Part shown: one piece after another, positions 26,281-35,947 of the stretch | How the letters are laid out: the number at the start of each line of letters is the position of its first letter | How positions within the stretch are numbered: position 1 is the first letter of the stretch | Notes under the pieces: model-generated | Told to the model about the DNA's origin: nothing | What the model saw: only the letters and a program-made list of their open reading frames with translations | The model's database searches: none | NCBI RefSeq assembly: GCF_004765795.1 | Contig: NZ_SBIV01000006.1 | Coordinates: 224,183-288,182, forward strand | DNA length: 64,000 nucleotides | Reading direction: 5' to 3' | Source of the DNA: Halorussus marinus | GTDB taxonomy: Archaea; Halobacteriota; Halobacteria; Halobacteriales; Haladaptataceae | Made by a program: the position numbers and the translations under genes

Positions 26281-27990
26281 ATGACTGGAGATGACAACCA
26301 CGCTTGGCTCGACCGGCGCGACTACCTGAAGTACGTCGGTGCAACGGGCGTCGGCGGCACGTTAGCCGGCTGTACGAGTGGCGGCGGATCGAACGAGGAC
26401 GGGGAGACGACCACGTCCGACGAAGAAACCGAGACCGAAGGGGCGGACGGCGGCGACGGCGGGGACCCGTCGACGTTCGTCGTCGGGATGAGCAGCAAGG
26501 CCTCGACGCTCGACGTCCACTCCGCGACGCGTCGGCCCGAGAACACGATCGTCTCGGCCATCAACGAGACGCTGTTCCGACTCGACGAGGACACCGAACC
26601 GGTCCCGCACCTCGCGAGCGACTACTCGCGCAACGACGACGCGACCGAGTTCACCTTCCAGCTCGAAGAAGGCGTCACCTTCCACGACGGATCGACCTTC
26701 GACGCCGAAATCGCAAAGTGGAGCTACGAGCGGTTCCTCGAGAACTCGCCGAACTCGTATCTTCTCGGTCCGGTCGACACCATCGAGGCGACCGGCGACT
26801 ACGAGCTGACGATCACCATGGAGGACTCGTACCCGCTTCTCCCGCGGTATCTCACCAACTGGTCCACCGCGTTCGTCTCGAAGGCGGCGGTCGAGGAACA
26901 CGGCGACGACTACGGACAGGCCACCGCGGTCGGCACCGGCCCGTATCAGTTCGACACCTGGGAGCGCGGTACCGGGGTCACCGTCACGAAGTTCGAAGAG
27001 TACGACTGGGGGCCGGAGTTCGCCGAGAACCAGGGGCCCGGGAAGGCCGACGCGTTCGAGTTCCGGCTGCTGCCCGAGGCGACGACGCTCCTCCAAGAGC
27101 TCACTAACGGCGACGTCCACGGTTCGTCGTACGTCACGCTCAGCGACGTCGAACAGGTCGAGAGCTCGAACAACACCGAGCTCCTCCGCAAGGAGTACAC
27201 GCGACCGGGCTATCTGGCGATGAACGTCCAGAAGGAGCCGACCGACGACGTCCGGGTCCGCCGGGCGATCAACCACGCGATTCAGAAACAGCCGGTCATC
27301 GACGCGGCCCTCGGCGGCGAGGGGTATCCCATCTGGAGCATCGTCCCGTCGATCGCGGTCAACGGGCTCAGCGAGGACCGCTCGAAGGAGCTCGGCGAGC
27401 AGTACGACCCCGAGAAAGCCCGCTCGCTCCTCGAGGAGGCAGGCTGGACCAACAGCTCCGAAGGCGAAACCCGCTCGAAGAACGGCGAGGACCTGGAGCT
27501 CACCTTCTACGCGTTCACCATCCCGCGGTACGCACAGATGGGGAAGGTCGTCGCGCCGATGCTCGGCGAGGTCGGCATCAACGCCAACCTCGAAGTGCTC
27601 GAAGCCGGCACCCTCTACAACAACCTCGAATCGGGCAACCACCACCTGACGACGATGGCGTACGGTGGCAACTGGGCGACCAACGCGCTCGAACCGATCC
27701 TGAAGGGCGAGAACACCGCGACCGAGGGCGGCACGAACTACTCGCTGTGGCAAAACGACGAGTTCGACGAACTCCTCAAGACCGGAAAGACCCACCCCGA
27801 CGCCGAGAAGCGCGATGAGGCGATGGTCGACGCTCAGGAACTCGTGCTCGAAGAAGTCCCCGTCGCGCCAATCTGTGCGTTCAACAAGGTGTACGGGTAC
27901 AAGAGCGACATCGAAGGCATCGACAACTGGACCGAACACGAGTGGTGGCCGGACCAGGAGTGGCTGAACCGCCTCGAGTTCGACGCCTGA
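26281..27990 (+). CDS. Oligo/dipeptide ABC transporter substrate-binding lipoprotein
   Basis: 569 residues from the ATG at 26281; upstream in-frame codons are promoter sequence. Twin-arginine motif DRRDYLKYVG and lipobox LAGC with the acceptor Cys at 31, followed by an acidic linker. The remainder is a family-5 solute-binding protein (VTFHDGSTFDAE, GTGPYQF, DVRVRRAINHAI). It would deliver peptides or similar solutes to the permeases encoded next. First gene of a five-gene operon. Confidence 0.92.
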   Translation: MTGDDNHAWLDRRDYLKYVGATGVGGTLAGCTSGGGSNEDGETTTSDEETETEGADGGDGGDPSTFVVGMSSKASTLDVHSATRRPENTIVSAINETLFRLDEDTEPVPHLASDYSRNDDATEFTFQLEEGVTFHDGSTFDAEIAKWSYERFLENSPNSYLLGPVDTIEATGDYELTITMEDSYPLLPRYLTNWSTAFVSKAAVEEHGDDYGQATAVGTGPYQFDTWERGTGVTVTKFEEYDWGPEFAENQGPGKADAFEFRLLPEATTLLQELTNGDVHGSSYVTLSDVEQVESSNNTELLRKEYTRPGYLAMNVQKEPTDDVRVRRAINHAIQKQPVIDAALGGEGYPIWSIVPSIAVNGLSEDRSKELGEQYDPEKARSLLEEAGWTNSSEGETRSKNGEDLELTFYAFTIPRYAQMGKVVAPMLGEVGINANLEVLEAGTLYNNLESGNHHLTTMAYGGNWATNALEPILKGENTATEGGTNYSLWQNDEFDELLKTGKTHPDAEKRDEAMVDAQELVLEEVPVAPICAFNKVYGYKSDIEGIDNWTEHEWWPDQEWLNRLEFDA

Positions 27991-28026
27991 GATCAACACC
28001 CACCCCGATATCGATACTTTCCAACC

Positions 28027-28968
28027 GTGTTTCAGTACGTAGTCCGACGGTTACTCGTCATGATCCCCGTTCTGATCGGCGTGACGCTGGTCATCTCGTC
28101 GGTCGTCTACCTCTCGCCGGGGAACCCGGCACAGATAGCGCTCGGTCAGAACGCGAACCCCGAGGCGATCGAGGAACTCGAAGCCGAGATGGGGCTGAAC
28201 GACCCGCCCCACGTCAGGTACCTCGACTGGCTTGCCGGCGCCGCGCAGGGCGATCTCGGAACGTCGGTCCGGTCTCAACGCCCCGTCTCGGAGATGATAA
28301 TGGAGCGGTTACCGGCGACCCTAGAGTTAGCGATAGCGTCGATGGCGTTGACGCTCATCATCGCGCTCCCGCTGGGGGTGATAAGCGCGGTCAAGCAGTA
28401 CACCTGGGTCGACTCCCTCTCGATGGTGTTCGCCATCTTCTGGATATCGATGCCGTCGTTCTGGCTCGCGCTCATCCTGATCCTGTTGTTCTCGGTCAAC
28501 TGGAGCATCTTCCCCATCTCGGGGCGGGCCACCCCGGTGTTCACCGCGACGTGGCTGATGTCGCTCGCGCTCCCGGCGATCGCGACCGGTACCCGGCGGG
28601 CGGGACTGCTCACGCGGATGACCCGGTCGTCGATGCTGGAGATACTCAACGAGGACTACATCCGCACCGCCCGCGGGAAGGGAATCGGCGACCGCGCGGT
28701 CATCTACACCCACGCGATGAAAAACGCGATGATACCGATCATCACGCTCATCGGGCTCCAGATCCCGCTCATCTTCTCGGGGGCGGTCATCATCGAGACG
28801 GTGTTCGCGTGGCCGGGGATGGGGCGGCTCCTCGTAAACGCGGTGTTGAGCCGCGACTACCCCGTGGTCCAGGGGACGGTCCTGGTGTACGCGGTCATCG
28901 TCATCGCCGCCAACCTCGCAGTGGACGTGGCGTACAGCTACTTCGACCCCAGAATCAAGTACGATTAA
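28027..28968 (+). CDS. Oligopeptide ABC transporter permease, DppB/OppB type
   Basis: 313 residues from a GTG at 28027. Six predicted membrane helices, the family N-terminus YVVRRLLVMIPVL, and the cytoplasmic EAA-like loop RTARGKGIGDRAVIYTHAMK that contacts the ATPases. Ends one base before the second permease gene. Confidence 0.92.
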   Translation: MFQYVVRRLLVMIPVLIGVTLVISSVVYLSPGNPAQIALGQNANPEAIEELEAEMGLNDPPHVRYLDWLAGAAQGDLGTSVRSQRPVSEMIMERLPATLELAIASMALTLIIALPLGVISAVKQYTWVDSLSMVFAIFWISMPSFWLALILILLFSVNWSIFPISGRATPVFTATWLMSLALPAIATGTRRAGLLTRMTRSSMLEILNEDYIRTARGKGIGDRAVIYTHAMKNAMIPIITLIGLQIPLIFSGAVIIETVFAWPGMGRLLVNAVLSRDYPVVQGTVLVYAVIVIAANLAVDVAYSYFDPRIKYD

Positions 28969-28969
28969 C

Positions 28970-29896
28970 ATGTCAGTAGGACACTCAGACAGCGACGACG
29001 ACGAGGGCGATGGGACCCCGAAGGGCGGTCAAGGGTCTCGCGTCGCCACCGGACAGCTCGCCCGCGCGCGGACTGTCCTCCGTCGCGTCATGCAGAATCG
29101 CTTCGCGGTCTTCGGGCTCGTCGTGGTGGTGGCGTTGCTGGTCACCGCGGCGTTCGCCCCGTGGATAGCGCCCTACGAGCCGACCGAACAGAACTACGAC
29201 GCGCTGAAGGAGCCTCCGAGCCTCGAACACCCGTTCGGGACCGACACCTACGGCCGGGACGTGTTCTCCCGAGTGGTGTTCGGCTCGCGGTACGCGGTGT
29301 TCCTCGGCGTCGTCATCGTCGGCATCGAGATGCTGATCGGCGTCTCGCTCGGGCTCCTCGCGGGCTACTACGGCGGCTGGACCGAGGCCGGAATCATGCG
29401 GCTCGTGGACATCAGCCTCTCTATCCCGGCGATCGTCCTCGCGCTGGCCATCGCCGGGATGCTCGGGGGTGGTCTGTTTCCGCTGATAGTCGCGGTCAGC
29501 CTGGTGGGCTGGCGCGGGTTCGCCAGGCTGGTCCGGGGCGACGTCAAGAGCGTGATGGAAGAAGAGTACATCGAATCGGCCAACGCCGCCGGGCTCAGCG
29601 ACTTCCGAGTCATCACGCGGTACGTCCTGCCGAACGCGGCGTCGAGCATCATCGTCTACGCGACCCTGACCATCCCGACGGTCATCCTGTGGAGCGCGGG
29701 ACTCTCGTTCCTGGGGATGGGCGTCCAGCCCCCGAAGCCCGAGTGGGGCGCGATCCTCGCGGCGGGTCGCGGGGACATCGACTCCGCGTGGTGGATCGCG
29801 ACGTTCCCGGGGCTGGCGATCATGCTCACGGTCATCGGCTTCAACGGGCTCGGCGACGGGCTCAGAGACGCACTCGACCCGAGGCAGGTGAGATAA
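28970..29896 (+). CDS. Oligopeptide ABC transporter permease, DppC/OppC type
   Basis: 308 residues. An acidic cytoplasmic N-terminus of about 35 residues precedes the family segments HPFGTDTYGRDVFSR and ESANAAGLSDFRVITRYVLP (ATPase-contact loop) and about six membrane helices. Pairs with the preceding permease to form the channel. Confidence 0.92.
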   Translation: MSVGHSDSDDDEGDGTPKGGQGSRVATGQLARARTVLRRVMQNRFAVFGLVVVVALLVTAAFAPWIAPYEPTEQNYDALKEPPSLEHPFGTDTYGRDVFSRVVFGSRYAVFLGVVIVGIEMLIGVSLGLLAGYYGGWTEAGIMRLVDISLSIPAIVLALAIAGMLGGGLFPLIVAVSLVGWRGFARLVRGDVKSVMEEEYIESANAAGLSDFRVITRYVLPNAASSIIVYATLTIPTVILWSAGLSFLGMGVQPPKPEWGAILAAGRGDIDSAWWIATFPGLAIMLTVIGFNGLGDGLRDALDPRQVR

Positions 29897-29897
29897 C

Positions 29898-30926
29898 GTG
29901 ACGGACCCACTACTCGAAATCGACGACCTGCACGTCCACTTCCACACCGAAGAAGGCACCGTCGAGGCGCTCGACGGCGTCTCGCTGACGGTCGAGCGCG
30001 ACGAGGTGGTCGGCGTCATCGGCGAGAGCGGCTGTGGGAAGAGCGTGACCGCCTTCTCGACGATGGGACTGTTGCAGTCCCCGCCCGCAGAGGTGGTGTC
30101 GGGGTCGATCCGGTACGACGGCCGCGAGCTCCTCGACCTCTCGGACGACGAACTCGACGGCATCCGGGGCGACGACATCACGATGATCTATCAGGACCCG
30201 ATGTCGTCGCTCAACCCGGTGTTGACGATCGGTCACCAGCTGACCGAGCCGCTGTTGGCCCACCGCGACATCTCGAAGGCGGCCGCCCGCCAGAAGGCGA
30301 TCGAGATGCTGGAGGCCTGCGGACTGGCCGACGCCGAGCGGCTCATGGACGAGTACCCCGACGCGCTCAGCGGCGGGATGCGCCAGCGGGTGGTCATCGC
30401 GATGGCGCTCATCACCGAGCCGAAGCTCCTCATCGCCGACGAGCCGACGACCGCCCTTGACGTGACGATTCAGGCCCAGATCATGGACCTCCTGCGGGAC
30501 CTGCGCGAGGAGTTCGAGATGAGCGTCCTGATCATCAGCCACGACCTCGCGGTCATCAGCGAGATCGCCGACCGGATGGCGGTGATGTACGCCGGCAACG
30601 TCGTCGAGACGTGTTCGATGCGCGAGCTGTTCGAGGCCCCGCTCCACCCGTACACGCGGAAACTGGCCGAGAGCATCCCGTCGCTGGAGACGTCGGTCCA
30701 ACGACTGCCGACGATCGAAGGGACCGTCCCCGAACTCATCGACCCGCCCACGGGGTGTCGGTTCGCCAGCCGGTGTCCCGACTACATCGGCTCGGAGTGC
30801 GACGAGATCGACCCCCAACTCGCCGAACCCGAGGGGATCCGGGACCACGAGGTCGCGTGCCACTACTACACCGACGAGAGCGACGCCGAACCGCCGTGGC
30901 AGATACAGGGAGTTGAGGATCAATGA
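29898..30926 (+). CDS. Oligopeptide ABC transporter ATPase, DppD/OppD type
   Basis: 342 residues from a GTG at 29898. Walker A GESGCGKS (42-49), Q-loop MIYQDPMSSLNP, signature LSGGMRQR, Walker B LLIADEPT and the C-terminal oligopeptide-transporter domain with conserved cysteines (GCRFASRCPDYIGSEC). It overlaps the next ATPase gene by four bases (ATGA). Confidence 0.93.
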   Translation: MTDPLLEIDDLHVHFHTEEGTVEALDGVSLTVERDEVVGVIGESGCGKSVTAFSTMGLLQSPPAEVVSGSIRYDGRELLDLSDDELDGIRGDDITMIYQDPMSSLNPVLTIGHQLTEPLLAHRDISKAAARQKAIEMLEACGLADAERLMDEYPDALSGGMRQRVVIAMALITEPKLLIADEPTTALDVTIQAQIMDLLRDLREEFEMSVLIISHDLAVISEIADRMAVMYAGNVVETCSMRELFEAPLHPYTRKLAESIPSLETSVQRLPTIEGTVPELIDPPTGCRFASRCPDYIGSECDEIDPQLAEPEGIRDHEVACHYYTDESDAEPPWQIQGVEDQ

Positions 30927-31924
30927 GTCTCCAACGAACTCAGGACGCCGAGAGCACAGACGCGCTCCTCGCGGCCGAGGAGGTCCAGAAGTACTTCCCG
31001 ATCCGGTCGGGGATCCTGAAGCGCCACACCGCCGACGTGAAGGCGGTCGACGGCGTGAGCTTCGAGATCCGACGCGGCGAGACGCTCGGGCTGGTCGGCG
31101 AGTCGGGCTGTGGGAAGTCGACGCTCGGCAAGACGATGATGCGGCTACTCGACCCGACCGGCGGCCGGATCTACTTCGACGGCGAGGACATCACCGACGT
31201 CTCGCGCAAGCGGCTCCGCCAGCTCCGCCGGGACATGCAGATCATCTTCCAGGACCCGGGGTCGAGCCTCAACCCCCGGATGAACGTCGCCGACCTCATC
31301 ACCGAGCCGATGCGGTCGCTGACCGACTGGGACAAGACGAAGCGACAGAACCGGCTGTACGAGCTCATCGAGGAGGTCGACCTCCAGGAGAACCACCTCA
31401 CGCGAGCGCCACACGAGTTCTCGGGCGGCCAGCAACAGCGCATCGCCATCGCGCGCGCGCTCAGCGTGAACCCGAGCCTCATCGTCGCCGACGAGCCGAC
31501 CAGCGCGCTCGACGTGAGCGTGCAGGCGAAGATCCTGAACCTGATGGAGGACCTCCAGGAGAAGTACAATCTGACCTATCTGTTCATCTCCCACGATCTC
31601 AGCGTCATCAAACACATCTGCGACCGGGTGGCGGTGATGTACCTCGGCGAACTCGCGGAGGTCGCGCCCGCCGATCGGCTGTTCGAGACCCCCAAACACC
31701 CCTACACCCGGGCGCTCCTCTCGGGCGTTCCGCGGGCGAACGCCGAGCGGATGGACGACCGGATCATCCTCGACGGGAGCGTCCCGAGCCCGGAAGATCC
31801 CCCGTCGGGCTGTCGGTTCCACACCCGGTGTCAGGAGTACATCGGCGACGTCTGTGAGACGTCGGATCCGGAACTCGACGCGGTCGGCGACGGCCACGTC
31901 TGTGCGTGTCACCACTACGACTGA
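30923..31924 (+). CDS. Oligopeptide ABC transporter ATPase, DppF/OppF type
   Basis: 333 residues. Walker A GESGCGKS (59-66), [13 protein letters not shown], signature FSGGQQQR, Walker B LIVADEPT, and the family C-terminus [16 protein letters not shown]. It completes the transporter. The M24-fold gene follows 112 bases later. Confidence 0.93.
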   Translation: MSLQRTQDAESTDALLAAEEVQKYFPIRSGILKRHTADVKAVDGVSFEIRRGETLGLVGESGCGKSTLGKTMMRLLDPTGGRIYFDGEDITDVSRKRLRQLRRDMQIIFQDPGSSLNPRMNVADLITEPMRSLTDWDKTKRQNRLYELIEEVDLQENHLTRAPHEFSGGQQQRIAIARALSVNPSLIVADEPTSALDVSVQAKILNLMEDLQEKYNLTYLFISHDLSVIKHICDRVAVMYLGELAEVAPADRLFETPKHPYTRALLSGVPRANAERMDDRIILDGSVPSPEDPPSGCRFHTRCQEYIGDVCETSDPELDAVGDGHVCACHHYD

Positions 31925-32036
31925 CGGTGCGCGCCAACCCATCGGCCCTGCGCGCTCGCCGGGTTTTCTGATCGCGCCCGGGCGTGTAGATTTCCCGTTG
32001 GCCCAGACTTATTATGACCCGTCGACAGCTTCAGGT

Positions 32037-33248
32037 ATGGTACTGACAACACTGCCCACCGAAGAGTTCGAAGCGCGAATCGCGGTCGTCCGCGACGAGC
32101 TCGCGGCGAACGACTACGACGCGCTGTGTCTGTTCTCGGCGACGGACATCGAGTGGCTCTCGGGCTTTCACCACCTCCAGACCGAACGGCCGGTGTGTCT
32201 CGCGGTCACTCAGGACGCGGTGGCGGTGACGGTGCCGCGGCTCGAAGCCGACCGCGCGGACAGCGACGAGTTCCCCGCCGTCGAGTCGGTCTACACCTAC
32301 TACGACTACCCCGGCGACGGCGAAGGGACCTACTACGAGCACCCGAGCCGGACGCCCGAGGCGACCATCGCCGCGATGCTCGACGACCTCGGCGTCGAGA
32401 CCGTCGCGGCCGACGCCAACGGCGCGCCGGGGTTCTGGGGCTACTCCGGGCCCGCGCTCGACGAACTCGCGGCCGTCTCGGTCGAGACCGTCGACTGGAT
32501 CCCCGAGCTCCGAAAGGAGAAATCCGAGGCCGAGTTCGACCTCATGCGCCACTCGGCGAAGTGGGGGAACCTCGCCCACCGGAAGCTGGCCGAGTACGCC
32601 GAACCCGGCGCCCACGAGCTCTGGGTCGCCAAGCGCGCCAGCCTCGACGCCTCGATGGCGATGCTCGACACCCTCGGCGACCGGTACGACTCGCACCTCC
32701 GGGGCGGGTTCCCCGCCAGCTGTGGGTTCCTCTCGGGGGAGAACTCCGCGCTCCCCCACGGCCTGACCGAGAACCGCCGGCTGGAGGAAGGCGACGTGCT
32801 CGTGACCGGCGCGAGCGCGAACGTCGGCGGCTACAAGAGCGAACTCGAACGCACGATGTTCGTCGGCGATCCCACCGACGAGCAGGCCCACTACTTCGAA
32901 CTGATGCTGGAGGCCCAGACGATCGGCATCGAAGAGAGCGGTCCGGGCGTCCGGTGTTCGCGCGTCGACCAGAAGGTCCACGACTACCTCGACGAGCAGG
33001 GCGTGCTGGAGTACGCCCAACACCACACGGGTCACAACCTCGGGATGGAGGCCCACGAGCGGGAGTTCATCGACCGCGGGAGCGAGGAGGTCATGCGCCC
33101 GGGCCACGCCTACTCCATCGAGCCCGGCATCTACCTCCCGGGCGAGGCGGGCTACCGCCACTCGGACACCATCCTCATCACCGAGGACGGCGTCGAGCAG
33201 ATCACCTACTACCCCCGAGACCTCGAGAGCAACGTCATCCGGTGGTGA
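32037..33248 (+). CDS. M24 (aminopeptidase P/creatinase) fold protein lacking most metal ligands
   Basis: 403 residues from the ATG at 32037. The N-terminal creatinase-like domain and C-terminal pita-bread domain are clear (GHNLGMEAHE at 332-341, SIEPGIYLPG at 360-369). Of the five metal ligands of Xaa-Pro peptidases, His333 and Glu362 align, but the two aspartates read as Val256 and Glu269 (GYKSELERT) and the last glutamate as Ser376 (YRHSDT). Loss of metal binding is known in creatinase, so this may be an amidinohydrolase-like or other enzyme rather than a peptidase. It follows the peptide ABC operon and may use the imported solute. Confidence 0.8.
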   Translation: MVLTTLPTEEFEARIAVVRDELAANDYDALCLFSATDIEWLSGFHHLQTERPVCLAVTQDAVAVTVPRLEADRADSDEFPAVESVYTYYDYPGDGEGTYYEHPSRTPEATIAAMLDDLGVETVAADANGAPGFWGYSGPALDELAAVSVETVDWIPELRKEKSEAEFDLMRHSAKWGNLAHRKLAEYAEPGAHELWVAKRASLDASMAMLDTLGDRYDSHLRGGFPASCGFLSGENSALPHGLTENRRLEEGDVLVTGASANVGGYKSELERTMFVGDPTDEQAHYFELMLEAQTIGIEESGPGVRCSRVDQKVHDYLDEQGVLEYAQHHTGHNLGMEAHEREFIDRGSEEVMRPGHAYSIEPGIYLPGEAGYRHSDTILITEDGVEQITYYPRDLESNVIRW

Positions 33249-33364
33249 GCCCGGCGTCGCCGGGCCCGAGGACCGAGACGAGTGTCGGCTTTCACCGAGG
33301 GGCGACGTAACCCACGGTTAGGGCGCGTGGAAGCCGGTCGGGGTCGCGACCGACGACTGATTTT

Positions 33365-33841
33365 TCACCCCCGGGCGTCGGTGTCCGGACCGGGGTACTC
33401 CCCGCCCTCGACCGCCTCGTAGAGGCTCGCGGCGTCGAACAGTCCCGCGAACCCCGCCGGCGTCTTCACCGAGACGTCGAGTCGCGAGCCGAGCTCGGCC
33501 CCGGCCTTCGCGTTCCGCAGGTCGTCGTCGTAGCTCAACAGGTGGGCCGCTCCGCCCCGATACGCGCTCGCCAGCGCGGGGTGGTCGCCCGGCGGGTGGT
33601 CGACCGCCACCCGGAGGTCCTCGATGCGGTCGCGCCACGCCCGGGCGAGGTCCTCGTCGGCGAGCGCCGCGACGACGGCCTCCGCGTCGTCGAGCAGGGG
33701 GTCGCTTGCGACCAGTTTCACCCACGAGTGGGCCCGGACCGCGTCCAGCGCCTCCCGGGCCGCCCCGCCGACGAGCAGGTCGGCCGCCAGCACGTCGGCG
33801 TCGGCGACGATCCGGGCGGGGTCGGTCTCACGCTCGGCCAT
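33365..33841 (-). CDS. PIN-domain-like protein (VapC-type)
   Basis: 158 residues from the ATG at 33841. The N-terminal ADADVLAADLL carries the first PIN aspartate; acidic residues at LLDDAEAVV and the C-terminal LLSYDDDL supply the others. PIN domains are Mg-dependent ribonucleases, many being toxins. It overlaps by 14 bases the 38-codon gene that precedes it, as in toxin-antitoxin pairs. Assignment by motif pattern only. Confidence 0.6.
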   Translation of the reverse strand: MAERETDPARIVADADVLAADLLVGGAAREALDAVRAHSWVKLVASDPLLDDAEAVVAALADEDLARAWRDRIEDLRVAVDHPPGDHPALASAYRGGAAHLLSYDDDLRNAKAGAELGSRLDVSVKTPAGFAGLFDAASLYEAVEGGEYPGPDTDARG

Positions 33842-33944
33842 CGCCGCCCTCCTCGGTGGCCCGGCGGGCCGCGAGTCGGTCGCGTATCGCCGCCACGTCT
33901 GTCCGGTGGGTCGCCCCACGCTCGAAGAGTTCCGCCCAGTCCAT
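33828..33944 (-). CDS. 38-residue microprotein coupled to the PIN-domain gene
   Basis: Starts MDWAELFERGATHR and ends inside the first codons of the PIN-like gene (14-base overlap). Helical and charged. Position and overlap suggest an antitoxin or partner peptide of the PIN protein, but it is short for a DNA-binding antitoxin. Confidence 0.5.
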   Translation of the reverse strand: MDWAELFERGATHRTDVAAIRDRLAARRATEEGGDGRA

Positions 33945-34042
33945 GTCGGCACTCGGGGGCGCGCGAAGAAAAATCCTCTCCCGGGGCGTTCGCCGCCGTC
34001 CGGACGGCGCTCGCTTCGGTGGGCGTCCGGCGATCGGCCGCG

Positions 34043-35854
34043 CTACTCCCCGAAGGCGTTCGTCTCGACGGTGTCCTCGTAGCTCATCGAGTCGAGTTCG
34101 ACGGTGAACGTCTGGCCGGCGTACTCGACCACGACGTAGTACGAAACCGACAGCGCCGACCGCTCGCCGTTTTCGAGGTGGCTGACCCACCACTCGGGAA
34201 TCTGGTCGGTGTCGAGGTAGCCGGTGGTCGAGACCTCGCGAGTGGTCCCGCCCGGGATGGTCGTTCCGACGGCGCTCTCGTTGTCGGCCAGCACCACGTC
34301 GTTCATCCGGATCTCGTAGCCGAACGTCTCGACGGTCATCGGGCCGGTCCGCTCGTTTGTCACGTCGCCGGCGATCGCCATCGGCGTGGCGTTCATCGTG
34401 GGTTCGCCCCACTGGGCGTCCATGTTTTCGAGCGTGGCGGTGTGTCTGCCCCGGATCTCGACGCGCTCCTCGCTGCCGTCGAAGCCGCCGAGGAGGTCGG
34501 TCTCGAACGCGGTCGAGCGCTCGGGCACGTCGACGGGGACCGCGGCGAATCCGACGTCTGCGGTCACGTCGGCCGCGGTCGTCAGCTCGGTCCGCTCGCC
34601 GCGCGTGACGTGACTCAGCCACCACCGCTTGACGGTGTCGTCGCCGACTGCGCTCTCGAAGCTGATCTCGTTGCGCCCCTCGGTGAGCGTGGCTCGCTTG
34701 CGGTCCTCGATGAGGGCCACGTCGTTGAGCGACACCCGGTAGTTCGCGTCGAGCGCGACCTCGCCGAGCGTCCCGTTCGCGCCGTTGGGGTTGTCGACGA
34801 CCACGGTCGTCCCGAACCGCGTGCCGGCCTCGGTGTTCGTCCACCCGCGCTCTACCGACTCGACGGTCGGGGCCGCGAAGTCGGTGTCGGCGCCGGCGTC
34901 GAGTTCGCGGGCCGTCGCCTCGCCGCCGCCGAGGATGTCGGTCTCGAAGGCGACGCGCTTGCTCATGAACGACAGCGGGATCCGTTCGGTGCCGTCGTCG
35001 GTCTCGACCTCCGCGAACGCCTCGACCGCGAGGGTGGTCTGCTCGTCGTTGCGGACGTGGCTGACCCACCACTCGTCGAGCTTCCGGTTGTCGAGCACCG
35101 ACTGTATCCGGATGGTCTCGGTCTCGTTGGCGCCGATCTCGACGCGCTCGCCCGTCGTGCCCTCGGCGACGGTCACGTCGTTCATCGAGACGGTGTATCC
35201 GATCGTCCCGAACTCGATGGGCTCGCCGTTGGGGTTGGTGACGGTGCCCGAGAACCGGAGCGGGGTCTCGTCGGTCGTCGCCGTTCCCCACGAGGCGTCG
35301 GTCTCCTCGACGGTCAGGAGCGTCCGGCCGCCGGCTTCCACCGACTCGGCCGAGTCGCTGTCGAACGCCGCGAGCAGGTCCGTCGAGAAGGTCCGCTCTT
35401 GGGCGTCCAACTCGGTGGAGAAAAGCGGCGCGTTCACCGACGGTCTGATCGAGACCGTGGTCTGCTCGCCGTCGTTGATGTGGCTCGCCCACCACTCGGG
35501 GATCTTCCGGTTGTCGATGTCGGTCCGGAGGACCAGTTCGTTCTGGCCCGACGAGAGGCTGACCGCGCCGCTGGCCCCCGACGCGACGGTCACGTCGTTC
35601 ATCGCCACGTCGTAGGAGACGCCCGCGACGCCCGGTATCCCCACGCCGTTGGGGTTGTTCACGACGACCCGGGTCTCGACGCCGGTCGTCTCGTCGGTCA
35701 CCTCGCCCCACTGGTTGTCGATCGATTCGACGGTCGGCGCCTCGGGGCTCACGACGCCGGTCGTCAGCGCCGCGCCGACCCCGACGGCCGTGACGACCAG
35801 CCCGGCCGCGAGCACGGCCGCGACCTTGCCGAGCGTGCCGCCGACGATGCTCAT
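34043..35854 (-). CDS. Tandem LEA14/WHy-domain protein with N-terminal membrane anchor
   Basis: 603 residues. An N-terminal hydrophobic helix (residues about 9-30) is followed by four repeats of roughly 140 residues, each with a W-G/W-T start motif (DNQWGEVTD, DASWGTATT, ERGWTNTEA, DAQWGEPTM), V.NPNG-type or N...G turn, V.MNDV strand and a WWxSH segment. These match LEA type 2/WHy domains, desiccation-stress folds. It probably faces the cell exterior. Confidence 0.8.
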   Translation of the reverse strand: MSIVGGTLGKVAAVLAAGLVVTAVGVGAALTTGVVSPEAPTVESIDNQWGEVTDETTGVETRVVVNNPNGVGIPGVAGVSYDVAMNDVTVASGASGAVSLSSGQNELVLRTDIDNRKIPEWWASHINDGEQTTVSIRPSVNAPLFSTELDAQERTFSTDLLAAFDSDSAESVEAGGRTLLTVEETDASWGTATTDETPLRFSGTVTNPNGEPIEFGTIGYTVSMNDVTVAEGTTGERVEIGANETETIRIQSVLDNRKLDEWWVSHVRNDEQTTLAVEAFAEVETDDGTERIPLSFMSKRVAFETDILGGGEATARELDAGADTDFAAPTVESVERGWTNTEAGTRFGTTVVVDNPNGANGTLGEVALDANYRVSLNDVALIEDRKRATLTEGRNEISFESAVGDDTVKRWWLSHVTRGERTELTTAADVTADVGFAAVPVDVPERSTAFETDLLGGFDGSEERVEIRGRHTATLENMDAQWGEPTMNATPMAIAGDVTNERTGPMTVETFGYEIRMNDVVLADNESAVGTTIPGGTTREVSTTGYLDTDQIPEWWVSHLENGERSALSVSYYVVVEYAGQTFTVELDSMSYEDTVETNAFGE

Positions 35855-35947
35855 CGTTCCGCCTCCGTTCGCCGTTCGCGTGCCATGCGAGGCCGTTTCG
35901 AGACCACCCCTAAGTATGTTTCCCGACTCGCGGCGAGCCCACCGGCG

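Noticed and set aside
26362..27999. Minus-strand frame of 545 codons
   Set aside because: Shadow of the peptide-binding lipoprotein gene.
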